A stretch of 64,000 nt of DNA, taken from VXYL01 sp965199875 (lineage in GTDB: Bacteria; Pseudomonadota; Gammaproteobacteria; Pseudomonadales; Azotimanducaceae). The notes under the pieces are model-generated. The model was given only the letters and a program-made list of their open reading frames with translations, made no database searches and had not been told where the DNA came from. Made by a program: the position numbers and the translations under genes. Every line of letters starts with the position of its first letter. The stretch's first letter is position 1. This document shows positions 24,888 through 32,661 of the stretch, piece after piece. Location: positions 434,001-498,000 of the forward strand of contig OZ241346.1 of assembly GCA_965199875.1 (NCBI GenBank). Direction: 5' to 3'.

Positions 24888-27260
24888 CTATCGGCAAGGC
24901 AGCAGCAGACGCGCTTCGGCGGGCGCTCCCAAGCGCCAGTAGGGGCTGTTTCGACAGCGCTCGGCGACGATTTCGCCCGCCCGCTCGCTGCGCCAGCGCA
25001 AGGCGCCGGACACCGCCGTCGAAACGACGTGGGCGCCGCGCTCCCGATAGCGTTCCAGCACCGTTGGATGCGGGTGGCCGAAACGGTTGTTCCAGCCGGC
25101 GGAAACGAGGGCGAAGCGGGGGCGCAGCATGGCGACGAACTCGGCGGTCGAGGACGTGGCGCTGCCGTGGTGCGGCACCAGCAGCACATCGACCGGCGGC
25201 ACCACAAGCGCGCGCTCCACGGTCTTCTCGATGTCGCCGGCAAGCAGCACCCGTGCCGACGAGGTCTCGATCAGCAGGACGCAGGAAGCGTTGTTGCCCT
25301 CGCGCGGGCCGTCGGGAGCAAGCAGCGCGAAGCCGACGCCATCCCAGCGCCAGCGGCGGCCGGCTCGGCAGGGTTCGGCGGCGACGCCGGCGGTGGCTTC
25401 CCCGGCCAGCACGCGGCCCACCTCGACGCCGGCAAGAACGGAAGCGGCGCCGCCAACGTGGTCCAAGTCGCCGTGGCTGAGCACCAGCAGGTCGACGTGG
25501 TCGACACCTCGCGCCCGCAGCGTCGGCAACACCACGTTCATGCCGCTGTCGGCGCCGGTCGGATAGGCTGGGCCGGTGTCGTAGACCAGCACGCGGCGCG
25601 CCGTTTCGACGATCACCGCGGTGCCTTGGCCGACGTCGAGCACGGTCATGGACATCTCGCCGGACGCCACCGGCGCCGAAGGCAGCAGCGTCGGCGCGAT
25701 CAGCAGCGCCGCGACTCCTCCGCCCAGCGCCAGCAAGGCCAGCTTCGACAGCGGCAGCAGCAACGCGGCCGCCGCGGCAAGCAGCCAAGCCAGCCACCAT
25801 CCTGGCGGCCCGACGTAGAGCGGCGGGACCGCGTCGGCCACGGCAAGCACCTCGCCGACGACGGCGATGCAGAAGTCCGCGCCGAGCAGCAGCCACGGCC
25901 CGACGGCGCTGCCGAGCAAGGCGACGCCAGCCAGCGCCAACGGCACCACCGCCATCGTCGTCAGCGGCACGACGACGAGGTTGACGAAGATGGCCAGCGG
26001 ATGGATCAGACCGGTGAGCACGGCGCTGGCCGGAGCGAAGACGGCGGCGATGGCCAGCTGCGCCAGCACCGCCGAACGCACCCACGATCCAGCACCGCGG
26101 GGCCGGGAGCGCGGCGCGAAGAACGCCAGCAGCACCGCGACGGCGCCGAACGACAGCCAGAATCCCGGCGCCAGCGGCGCCATCGGGTCCAGCACCAGCA
26201 CCACGGCGAGCGCGTAGGCGAATACCGCCGTCGGCATCGTCGAGCGTCCGGCCAAGAGGGCGAGCATCGCCGTGGCGGACATGGCGAAGGCGCGCACCAG
26301 GGAGAGCCCGGCGCCGGCCAAGAGGACGTAGCCGCCGGCCAGGAGCAACGCCGCGACGGCGCCCAATGCCTTCGGCGCAACGCCGGTCAAGAGCCCGACG
26401 CCGCGCCCGAGCAGGAAACCCACCGCGGTGACGATGCCGACGTGCAGGCCGGAGATGACCAGGAGATGCAGCGTCCCGGTACGCCGGTACAACGCCGCCT
26501 GGCCGCCCGGAATCGCCGACGCATCGCCCAACGTCAGCGCGGCGACGATCGGACCGTGTACCAGCGGCAGCTGCCGAAGGCGATCGCGCAGCCGTTCCCG
26601 GAACGCATCGAGGCGCGCCTTCGCCGACGGCGGCGCGCCGGCGCCGTGCCGACGCTCGCCAGCGACGACGTAGCCTTGCCCTGTCATCCCGGAGCGCATG
26701 AACCAGCGATCGCGGTCGAAGCCATGCCGGTTTGCCGCTCCTCTTGGGGACCTGAGACGAACATGCAGTCGCCAAAGTTCGCCAGCGCGCACCCGTTCGC
26801 CGTCGAACCAGCTCAGCAGCAGGCGTCCCGGCAGCGGGCAGTTCGCCTGCTCCGGCGCCAGCACGAAGCGCTGCATGGCCATGCCGGAATCCAGCCGCTG
26901 ATGGGTCGGCAGTTCGGCGACGCGGCCGGTGACGAGGGCCTCGGCGCAAGACCCGTGCACGCGCTGCTGAACGCTCCAGCTGGCATGGAAGGCGCCCCAG
27001 CCCAGGCCGAGCAGCGCCATTGCCGCCACGCGCAAACGCTTCGCTGGCAGACCGCCGAGGCCGAGGGCCAGCAGGCATGGCCACAGCGGCTGCACGCCGG
27101 GCAGCCAGTGCGCCAGGACAGCGCCGAACGAGAACGCCAATGTCTGATTGCGGAACCCCACGCGAAGACCCGGTCGCCGGCCAAGCAGTTCTTGCAGCGC
27201 GGCAGCCAAGGCCGTCGTCGAGCGACGGGCCGGGCGCTCGACAACGAGCGACGGCGGCAT
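24888..27260 (-). CDS. comEC: ComEC/Rec2-family DNA uptake channel
   Basis: 790 residues, a usual length for three-domain ComEC: N-terminal DUF4131 region, a central competence domain with many membrane segments (motif LHLLVISGLHVGIV near 300) and a C-terminal metallo-beta-lactamase domain (LDVGQGTAVIV, then SHGDLDHVGG as the metal-binding HxDxxH-type motif with one His replaced by Asp-Asp-His spacing usual for ComEC). It forms the inner-membrane channel for single-stranded DNA in natural transformation. No other competence gene is in the window. It diverges from the DUF2062 gene with 61 bases between the starts, a pairing also found in Pseudomonas, where comEC likewise lies by lolCDE. Confidence 0.93.
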   Translation of the reverse strand: MPPSLVVERPARRSTTALAAALQELLGRRPGLRVGFRNQTLAFSFGAVLAHWLPGVQPLWPCLLALGLGGLPAKRLRVAAMALLGLGWGAFHASWSVQQRVHGSCAEALVTGRVAELPTHQRLDSGMAMQRFVLAPEQANCPLPGRLLLSWFDGERVRAGELWRLHVRLRSPRGAANRHGFDRDRWFMRSGMTGQGYVVAGERRHGAGAPPSAKARLDAFRERLRDRLRQLPLVHGPIVAALTLGDASAIPGGQAALYRRTGTLHLLVISGLHVGIVTAVGFLLGRGVGLLTGVAPKALGAVAALLLAGGYVLLAGAGLSLVRAFAMSATAMLALLAGRSTMPTAVFAYALAVVLVLDPMAPLAPGFWLSFGAVAVLLAFFAPRSRPRGAGSWVRSAVLAQLAIAAVFAPASAVLTGLIHPLAIFVNLVVVPLTTMAVVPLALAGVALLGSAVGPWLLLGADFCIAVVGEVLAVADAVPPLYVGPPGWWLAWLLAAAAALLLPLSKLALLALGGGVAALLIAPTLLPSAPVASGEMSMTVLDVGQGTAVIVETARRVLVYDTGPAYPTGADSGMNVVLPTLRARGVDHVDLLVLSHGDLDHVGGAASVLAGVEVGRVLAGEATAGVAAEPCRAGRRWRWDGVGFALLAPDGPREGNNASCVLLIETSSARVLLAGDIEKTVERALVVPPVDVLLVPHHGSATSSTAEFVAMLRPRFALVSAGWNNRFGHPHPTVLERYRERGAHVVSTAVSGALRWRSERAGEIVAERCRNSPYWRLGAPAEARLLLPCR

Positions 27261-27321
27261 GGAACGATCCGCGACGGTCGCCTATGCTGCCAACCAAGCC
27301 AGTCGCAGCTCGCGTTGTCCA

Positions 27322-27876
27322 ATGCCGCCACTGTGGATCCGCAAGTATCTGCCAAGCAGAGAGACGATTCGTCGGCAAAGCTCTCTTGCGCCTGTGCGAA
27401 ATTTGCTCCTTGAACCCGAGTTGTGGCACTTCCATCGCCGTTCGGTCAGCGGCGCCGTCTTCATCGGCCTGTTCTGCGCCTTTCTGCCGTTGCCGGCGCA
27501 AATGCTCATCGCCGCCCTGCTCGCCGTGCTGGCGCGCTGCAACCTGCCTTTGGCGATCGGTCTGGTGTGGCTGTCCAACCCGCTGACCTTCGGGCCGATC
27601 TTCTTCTTCACCTACAAGCTGGGCGCCTGGCTGCTCGACCTCGAAGTCGCCAAGGCGGAGTGGGAGCTCTCCTGGCAGTGGCTGTGGCAGCGGCTGGCCG
27701 CCATCTGGCAACCGCTGCTGCTCGGCTCGCTGCTCTGCGGCTGGGTGAGCGGCATCACCGGGGCGGTGCTGACGCGGGTGATCTGGCGGCTCGTCGTGGT
27801 TCGCCGTTGGCGACGCCGCTACCGGAAAGCGCTGGGAGGTTCGCCGAACGGCGGCGTGGAGCGGTCCGGCCAGTGA
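27322..27876 (+). CDS. DUF2062 inner-membrane protein
   Basis: 184 residues from ATG 27322, chosen because family members begin with a short basic stretch (here MPPLWIRKYLPSRETIRRQ) before the conserved WHFHRRSVSGAVFIGLFCAF segment; the frame is open further upstream but that part overlaps the comEC start. Two or three membrane helices, with the family signatures LPLPAQM and WLSNPLTFGPIFFFTYKLG. Function is not established for the family; it often sits by comEC and lol genes in Gammaproteobacteria. It converges on lolC with two bases between the stops. Confidence 0.85.
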   Translation: MPPLWIRKYLPSRETIRRQSSLAPVRNLLLEPELWHFHRRSVSGAVFIGLFCAFLPLPAQMLIAALLAVLARCNLPLAIGLVWLSNPLTFGPIFFFTYKLGAWLLDLEVAKAEWELSWQWLWQRLAAIWQPLLLGSLLCGWVSGITGAVLTRVIWRLVVVRRWRRRYRKALGGSPNGGVERSGQ

Positions 27877-27878
27877 GG

Positions 27879-29117
27879 CTATGCGGCGTGCAGCGCCTCG
27901 GCCGGGTTCTCCGCGGCCGCCTTCGCCGCCGGCACCAGCACGGCGATCAGCGAGACGCCCAGCGCCATGCCGGCAATCGCCGCCACGTCGGCCGGCTGCA
28001 CTTCGGCGGGAATCGCCGTGAACCAGCTTCCTTCGATGACGCTGACGCCGGTCGCCGCCGCCAGCAGCGTCAGCACGGCGTCCGCGTTGAAGGCGATGGC
28101 CAAGCCCAGCGCCAGTCCCGCGGCGACTCCGGCGAACGCCACGGCGAAGCCTTGCAGGAAGAACATCGTCGTCAACAGCAGCCTCGACGCGCCCATGGTC
28201 GTCAGCATGGCCACGTCGCCGCGCTTGTCGTTCACCAGCATCGCCTGGCCGGAGACGATGTTGAACGCGGCAATGGCGACGATCAGCGCCAAGAGGGCGA
28301 ACATGATGGCCTTTTCGATCTTCACGGCGCGCAGCAGGGCGCCGTAGTCGTCCATCCAGAAACGCACCTTCGCGCTGCCGCCAAGCGCACTGCGGATGCG
28401 CTCGGCCAGCCTCGGCGCTGCGCGGGGGTCGTCGAGATGCAGCCGCCAGCCGTCGATGCCGGCGCTGGCAAGGCCGCGGCGGGCGATCTCGTCGCGGCCG
28501 ACGATGCCGAGCGTCGCGTCGGCGTCGGCGCCGATGGCGAACGTCGCCACCAGCTCGAAGCGCTCGATGCGCGGTTTGACGCCGCCGGCGGCGGGCGTCG
28601 CCAGCACCAGCGGCAGCGGGTCGCCGATGGCCAGACGCCGGGCGTCGGCAAGGGTTTCGCCCAGCACGATGCCGCCCGGCACCCGTTCCAGCGCCTGCCG
28701 GGCGTTGCCGTCGAGCAGCCGCGGCAAGTGCCGGGCGCCGCCGGCGTCCACTCCGGCCAAGGCGATGAAGTCGACGCTGCGGCCGACGGCCAGCATCGCC
28801 TCGCCCTCGAAGTAGCGACTGACGTGGGCGACGCCGGGCAGCCGCCGCAAGCTCGCCAGGTCTTCCAGCTCGTGCTCGGCGGTGACCACGGCATGGGGCA
28901 CGGCGCTCAGCGTGCGCGAGGTGATTTCCCGGTCGAAGCCGTTCATGACGCTGATGACCACGGTGAGGATCATCACCCCCAGAGCGAGGCCGGCGAACGA
29001 CACCCAGTTGATGAACGACGCGTAGCCGTGCCCGCGCGCCAGCAGATAGCGCCGGGCGATCCACCATCCGGTGCGCAGGTCGCCGCCGGGCGAGCGTCTT
29101 TCGGGCGGGGACGCCAC
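27879..29117 (-). CDS. lolC: Lipoprotein-releasing ABC permease, LolC/LolE family
   Basis: About 412 residues from GTG 29117. The frame is open up to 29276, but the extra part is translated 99-bp repeat (a 33-residue near-duplicate) and family proteins start close to the first membrane helix (here GWWIARRYLLARGHGYASFINWVSF). One N-terminal helix, a periplasmic MacB-like domain, then three helices (motifs IMFALLALIVAIAAFNI and MLTTMGAS, ending NPAEALH). With LolD and its partner it extracts mature lipoproteins from the inner membrane and hands them to LolA. The text RAVKIEKAIM resembles LolC more than LolE, so the symbol is a best guess. No clear ribosome site precedes this GTG. Confidence 0.85.
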   Translation of the reverse strand: MASPPERRSPGGDLRTGWWIARRYLLARGHGYASFINWVSFAGLALGVMILTVVISVMNGFDREITSRTLSAVPHAVVTAEHELEDLASLRRLPGVAHVSRYFEGEAMLAVGRSVDFIALAGVDAGGARHLPRLLDGNARQALERVPGGIVLGETLADARRLAIGDPLPLVLATPAAGGVKPRIERFELVATFAIGADADATLGIVGRDEIARRGLASAGIDGWRLHLDDPRAAPRLAERIRSALGGSAKVRFWMDDYGALLRAVKIEKAIMFALLALIVAIAAFNIVSGQAMLVNDKRGDVAMLTTMGASRLLLTTMFFLQGFAVAFAGVAAGLALGLAIAFNADAVLTLLAAATGVSVIEGSWFTAIPAEVQPADVAAIAGMALGVSLIAVLVPAAKAAAENPAEALHAA

Positions 29118-29315
29118 GCTAGGCGCGCCCTGCGGGGCGCGTTCGAGTTTGCCCGCAAAACTCCGTGCCTGGCGCAAAATCTGACTCGTCTGCGAACATC
29201 TTCGCCTCTCGCGTAGGCTAGGCGCGCCCTGCGGGGCGCGTTCGAGTTTGCTCCGCAAACTCCGCGCCTGGCGCAAAATCTGACTCGTCTGCGAACATCT
29301 TCGCCTCTCGCGTAG
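29118..29315. repeat. Two tandem 99-bp repeats between lolD and lolC
   Basis: Two near-identical 99-base units (29118-29216 and 29217-29315), each starting GCTAGGCGCGCC and ending GCGTAG, exactly fill the gap between the lolD stop and the proposed lolC start. Diverged relatives lie at 31239-31330 (opposite orientation) and 37917-38035. CTAG sits at the unit borders. Confidence 0.9.
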
Positions 29316-29316
29316 G

Positions 29317-29997
29317 CTAGAGCTCCGTCAAGGCGCCGTCGGCGAGCAGCAGGGCCCGATCCATGCTCGCCGCGATGTCCTCGGCATGGGTGACCAGCAC
29401 GAAGGACGCGCCGTTGCTCTGGCCGAGGGCCGCCAGCGCCGCCATCACGTCGGCGGCGCTCTCGCGGTCCAGATTGCCGGTCGGCTCGTCGGCCAGGACG
29501 ATGGCCGGCGCGCTGGCCAGGGCGCGCGCCACCGCCACCCGCTGCCGCTCGCCGCCGGACAGCTGATGCGGCCGATGCGTCTCGCGCTCCGCCAGGCCGA
29601 CGTCGGCGAGCAGCCGCCGCGCCCGCTTGCGCGCGGCGACGAAGCGCGTGCCGCCAACCAGCAAGGGCATGGCGACGTTCTCCAACGCCGAGAACTCCGG
29701 CAGCAAGTGGTGGGACTGGTAGACGAAGCCCATGCGCCGGTTGCGAAGGCGCGCTCGGACGGCCGCGCTTGCGCCGTTCAGCGACTGCCCCATGACCGCG
29801 ACGCTGCCGCGGTCCGGATCGCTCAAGCCGGCAAGGATGTGCAGCAGCGTGCTCTTGCCGGCGCCGGAGCGGCCGACGATGCCGACGCGCTCGCCCTGGG
29901 CCACGCGCAGGTCGATGCGCCGCAGCACCTGCAGGCGCTGGCCGCCCTGGATGAACGCCTTGGCGACGCCATCGGCAAGGAGCGCCGGCTCACTCAT
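29317..29997 (-). CDS. lolD: Lipoprotein-releasing ABC transporter ATPase LolD
   Basis: 226 residues, usual LolD length. Walker A GRSGAGKST near 41, Q-loop VYQSHHLLPEF, signature LSGGERQR, Walker B VLADEP, H-loop VTHAED. It powers release of outer-membrane lipoproteins by the two flanking permeases. It overlaps the upstream lolE-like gene by eight bases, so the two are translated as an operon; the downstream permease is separated by the tandem repeats. The TAG stop at 29317 lies on the repeat border. Confidence 0.96.
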   Translation of the reverse strand: MSEPALLADGVAKAFIQGGQRLQVLRRIDLRVAQGERVGIVGRSGAGKSTLLHILAGLSDPDRGSVAVMGQSLNGASAAVRARLRNRRMGFVYQSHHLLPEFSALENVAMPLLVGGTRFVAARKRARRLLADVGLAERETHRPHQLSGGERQRVAVARALASAPAIVLADEPTGNLDRESAADVMAALAALGQSNGASFVLVTHAEDIAASMDRALLLADGALTEL

Positions 29998-31213
29998 GGC
30001 GAAGCACGTCGGCCGGGTTCAACCGGGCGGCCCGCCAAGCGGGAATCAGCGTCGCGGCCAGGCAGAGGACGAAGGCCGTGGCCGCGACCAGCAGGATGTC
30101 TTCGCGGACGAAGGACACCGGCAGCGAGGTGACCAGGTACTCGCTCATCAGCGGCATTCCGAGCACGGCTTCCAGCCACGGAAAGCCCTGCTCGGCGAGC
30201 ACGCCGAGCAGCAGCCCGGCGCCGACGCCCAAGCCAACGCCGATGGCGGCGATGACCACGCCAAGCACCAGGAACGCGCTGCCCACGGTGCGCAGACGGC
30301 TGCCCATGGTGCGCAGCATGGCGATGTCGCCGCGGCGTTCGTTGACGATCATCACCAGACTGGAGACGAGGTTGAACGCCGCCACTGCGACCAAGAGGGA
30401 CAGCAGCAGGAACAACATGCCGCGAGTGGCCTCGATGGCGTTGTGCAGACTGCCGAACGTCGCCATCCAGGTGCCCACCCGATAGCGTCCGGCGCCGAGC
30501 GCGTCGACGATGCGGGCGCGCAGCTCGCCAGCGCTTAGCGGATCATCGAGCGCGACGTGGAAGCCATGCACCTGCTCGCCCAAGCGGAACAGCTTGGCGG
30601 CGTCGTCGCGGTGCAGGTAGGCGGAGAAGCGGTCCAGCTGCGAGCCGGTGTCGACGACGCCGGCAACGCGGAACCGCTTGTGCCGCGGGAAGGCCCCAAG
30701 CGGCGTGGCGATGGCCGTCGGCAGGACGACGGCGACCGCGTCGCCAACGCCAAGGCCGAGCCGCTCGGCCAGCTGGACGCCGATGAGAATGTCGAACCGA
30801 CCGCTGCGCAACGTGGCGCCGCCGGCGAACTCGAAGGTGCGCGAGACGTCGCCGTAGCGTTCCGGCACGACGCCGGCCAGACTGGCTCCGGCCACCTTGG
30901 CGTCGGTTGCCAGGAGGCCCGCGCCAACCACCACCGGACTGGCCGCGATCACGCCCTCCACGCCCTCGATCAGCCGCCTTGGCGCTTCGACATCGGCCAG
31001 CGGCGCGCGACCGAGCACGGTGACGTGGGGCGAAGCGCCGAGCACCCGCTCGCGCATTTCCCGCTCGAATCCCGCCACCACCGCCTGCACGAAGAGCAGG
31101 ATCGCCACCGCCAGCACCAGCCCCGCCAGCGCCAGCACGCTGACGAAGGAAATGAAGCTGCGCCGCGAGCGGGCGTAGCGCAAGCCGACGTTGACGGAGA
31201 GCGGGCGGAACAA
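29990..31213 (-). CDS. lolE: Lipoprotein-releasing ABC permease, LolC/LolE family
   Basis: 407 residues from ATG 31213. N-terminal helix (FISFVSVLALAGLVLAVAILLFV), periplasmic domain, three C-terminal helices; conserved LLLSLLVAVAAFNLVSSLVMIVNERRGDIAMLRTMG region cut short here: key parts are AAFNLVSSL and MLRTMG. The GTWMATFGSLHNAIEATRGM stretch is nearer to LolE than LolC, making the operon order E-D-C rather than the E. coli C-D-E. First gene of the operon; a relative of the 99-bp repeat begins 25 bases upstream. Confidence 0.87.
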   Translation of the reverse strand: MFRPLSVNVGLRYARSRRSFISFVSVLALAGLVLAVAILLFVQAVVAGFEREMRERVLGASPHVTVLGRAPLADVEAPRRLIEGVEGVIAASPVVVGAGLLATDAKVAGASLAGVVPERYGDVSRTFEFAGGATLRSGRFDILIGVQLAERLGLGVGDAVAVVLPTAIATPLGAFPRHKRFRVAGVVDTGSQLDRFSAYLHRDDAAKLFRLGEQVHGFHVALDDPLSAGELRARIVDALGAGRYRVGTWMATFGSLHNAIEATRGMLFLLLSLLVAVAAFNLVSSLVMIVNERRGDIAMLRTMGSRLRTVGSAFLVLGVVIAAIGVGLGVGAGLLLGVLAEQGFPWLEAVLGMPLMSEYLVTSLPVSFVREDILLVAATAFVLCLAATLIPAWRAARLNPADVLRHE

Positions 31214-31238
31214 GGGCTGCCCCTTCGGGAAACCGCTC

Positions 31239-31330
31239 TAGCCTACTTGATGGGCGAGAAACCTTCACAGACGAGTCAGTCCGCGAAGTTCGCGACAGGC
31301 ACCGAGTTTGCGCAGCTCGCCACATGCGCG
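31239..31330. repeat. Diverged copy of the 99-bp repeat, opposite orientation
   Basis: Reading TAGCCTAC, then CAGACGAGTCAG, then GAGTTTGCG, it matches the reverse complement of the units at 29118-29315 with gaps. It lies between the lolE-like start and the vapB remnant. Confidence 0.65.
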
Positions 31331-31354
31331 TCCGAATGGGCGGAGCGCTCCCTG

Positions 31355-31426
31355 CTAACGCGATCGCTTTGCGATTTCCTTGGTTGCCGCCAAGACGTCC
31401 TCGTCGATATCCAGCGTAGTCCGCAC
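31355..31426 (-). pseudogene. vapB-type antitoxin remnant
   Basis: From GTG 31426, with GGGAGA upstream, 23 codons read VRTTLDIDEDVLAATKEIAK and then stop. This is the standard N-terminal strand and helix of VapB-family antitoxins (MRTTLDLDDDVL pattern); full proteins are about 70-85 residues. The rest and the VapC toxin are absent, and the diverged 99-bp repeat begins just downstream. The other 300 bases of the 31214-31596 gap hold no gene I can support. Confidence 0.7.
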
Positions 31427-31596
31427 ATTCGTCTCCCAGCAGCGATGACCTACCCTAGCGCATCCCACGCAGCGCATCAAAACATCAACATCTGCTCGGC
31501 GCGCCGCAACCGCAAGGTCGGCGGTTGCTTGGCGACGCGATGACGCCCACACTTGCTTGCCAGACGCTTGTGCCAATCTGCGAGGGAGGCCACTCG

Positions 31597-32367
31597 ATGA
31601 CCCAGTTCTGCAAGGTCGACAAATCCGATCACGTCATGACCGTCACTCTGAACCGGCCGGAGCGCTTGAACGCGCTGCATCCGCCGGCGAACGCCGAGCT
31701 CGGCGAAGTGTTCGACGACTACGCTGCCGATGCCGACATGTGGGTGGCCATCGTCACCGGCGAAGGCCGCGGCTTCAGCGCTGGCAACGATCTGCGCTAT
31801 CAAGCCGAGGGCGGCGAGCGGGTGCCGACGCCGCGCGGCTTCGGCGGCCTCAGCTCGCGCTTCGATCTGACCAAGCCGGTGTATGCGGCGGTGAACGGCG
31901 TCGCCATGGGCGGCGGCTTCGAGATCGCGCTGGCCTGCGACATCATCATCGCCTCCGAGCGCGCCGTGTTCGCGCTGCCGGAACCGAAGGTGGGCCTCGC
32001 CGCGCTGGCCGGCGGCCTGCAACGGCTGCCTCGGCAGATCGGCTCGAAGCGGGCCCTCGGCATGATCCTCACCGGTCGGCACGTTCCTGCCCAGGAAGGC
32101 TACGAGCTGGGCTTCGTCAACGCCGTCGTGCCGGCCGACCAGCTCATGGAGGAAACCCACCGCTGGGTGCGGATGACGCTGGAATGCGCGCCGCTTTCCA
32201 TCCGCGCCAGCAAGGACGTCGTCTACCGCAGCTTGAGCATGGGGTCGCTGGAAGAGTCCATGGCCGTGCGCTACGAATCCGTCGCCACGTTGTCGAGCAG
32301 CCAGGACTTCATCGAGGGGCCGCGGGCGTTCGCCGAGAAGCGCCCGCCCAACTGGCAGGGCAGATAG
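31597..32367 (+). CDS. Enoyl-CoA hydratase/isomerase family protein
   Basis: 256 residues from ATG 31597, chosen for the GAGGGAGG ribosome site just upstream; an in-frame ATG at 31525 lacks one. Crotonase fold: oxyanion-hole motifs GEGRGFSAGNDLRYQ (about 55-70) and NGVAMGGGFEIALACD (about 98-113), and the following EPKVGLAALAGG segment where catalytic Glu residues lie in the family. It likely hydrates or isomerises an acyl-CoA in fatty-acid or aromatic-acid breakdown; the substrate cannot be told. It is a single gene between the lol operon and the ABC exporter. Confidence 0.88.
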   Translation: MTQFCKVDKSDHVMTVTLNRPERLNALHPPANAELGEVFDDYAADADMWVAIVTGEGRGFSAGNDLRYQAEGGERVPTPRGFGGLSSRFDLTKPVYAAVNGVAMGGGFEIALACDIIIASERAVFALPEPKVGLAALAGGLQRLPRQIGSKRALGMILTGRHVPAQEGYELGFVNAVVPADQLMEETHRWVRMTLECAPLSIRASKDVVYRSLSMGSLEESMAVRYESVATLSSSQDFIEGPRAFAEKRPPNWQGR

Positions 32368-32661
32368 CGTACGCTCGCCCATCGCCCTGGCGGTGGCCGG
32401 ACGCTCCGCGCCGCCGCGATCGGCACGCCAAACCGGGGCCGTTCACGCTTCTTGCGGCCCGGTTGGCGGGTGGCCTGCCGGAGGGCGATCCAGCTGCCGT
32501 GGCCCATGCGGCCGCGGGGTTCCTGCTGCAGATTCGGCAGGCGCCGAGGGGATGGTGGTAGACTAGAGGCCACTGGCCACTCGCATGGTAGTTTTGTTCC
32601 CACTTCCCGCCTTCCCCCGAAGAACCCCAAGCGACCCATCGGCCGCCCGCTCGGGCGGTGA

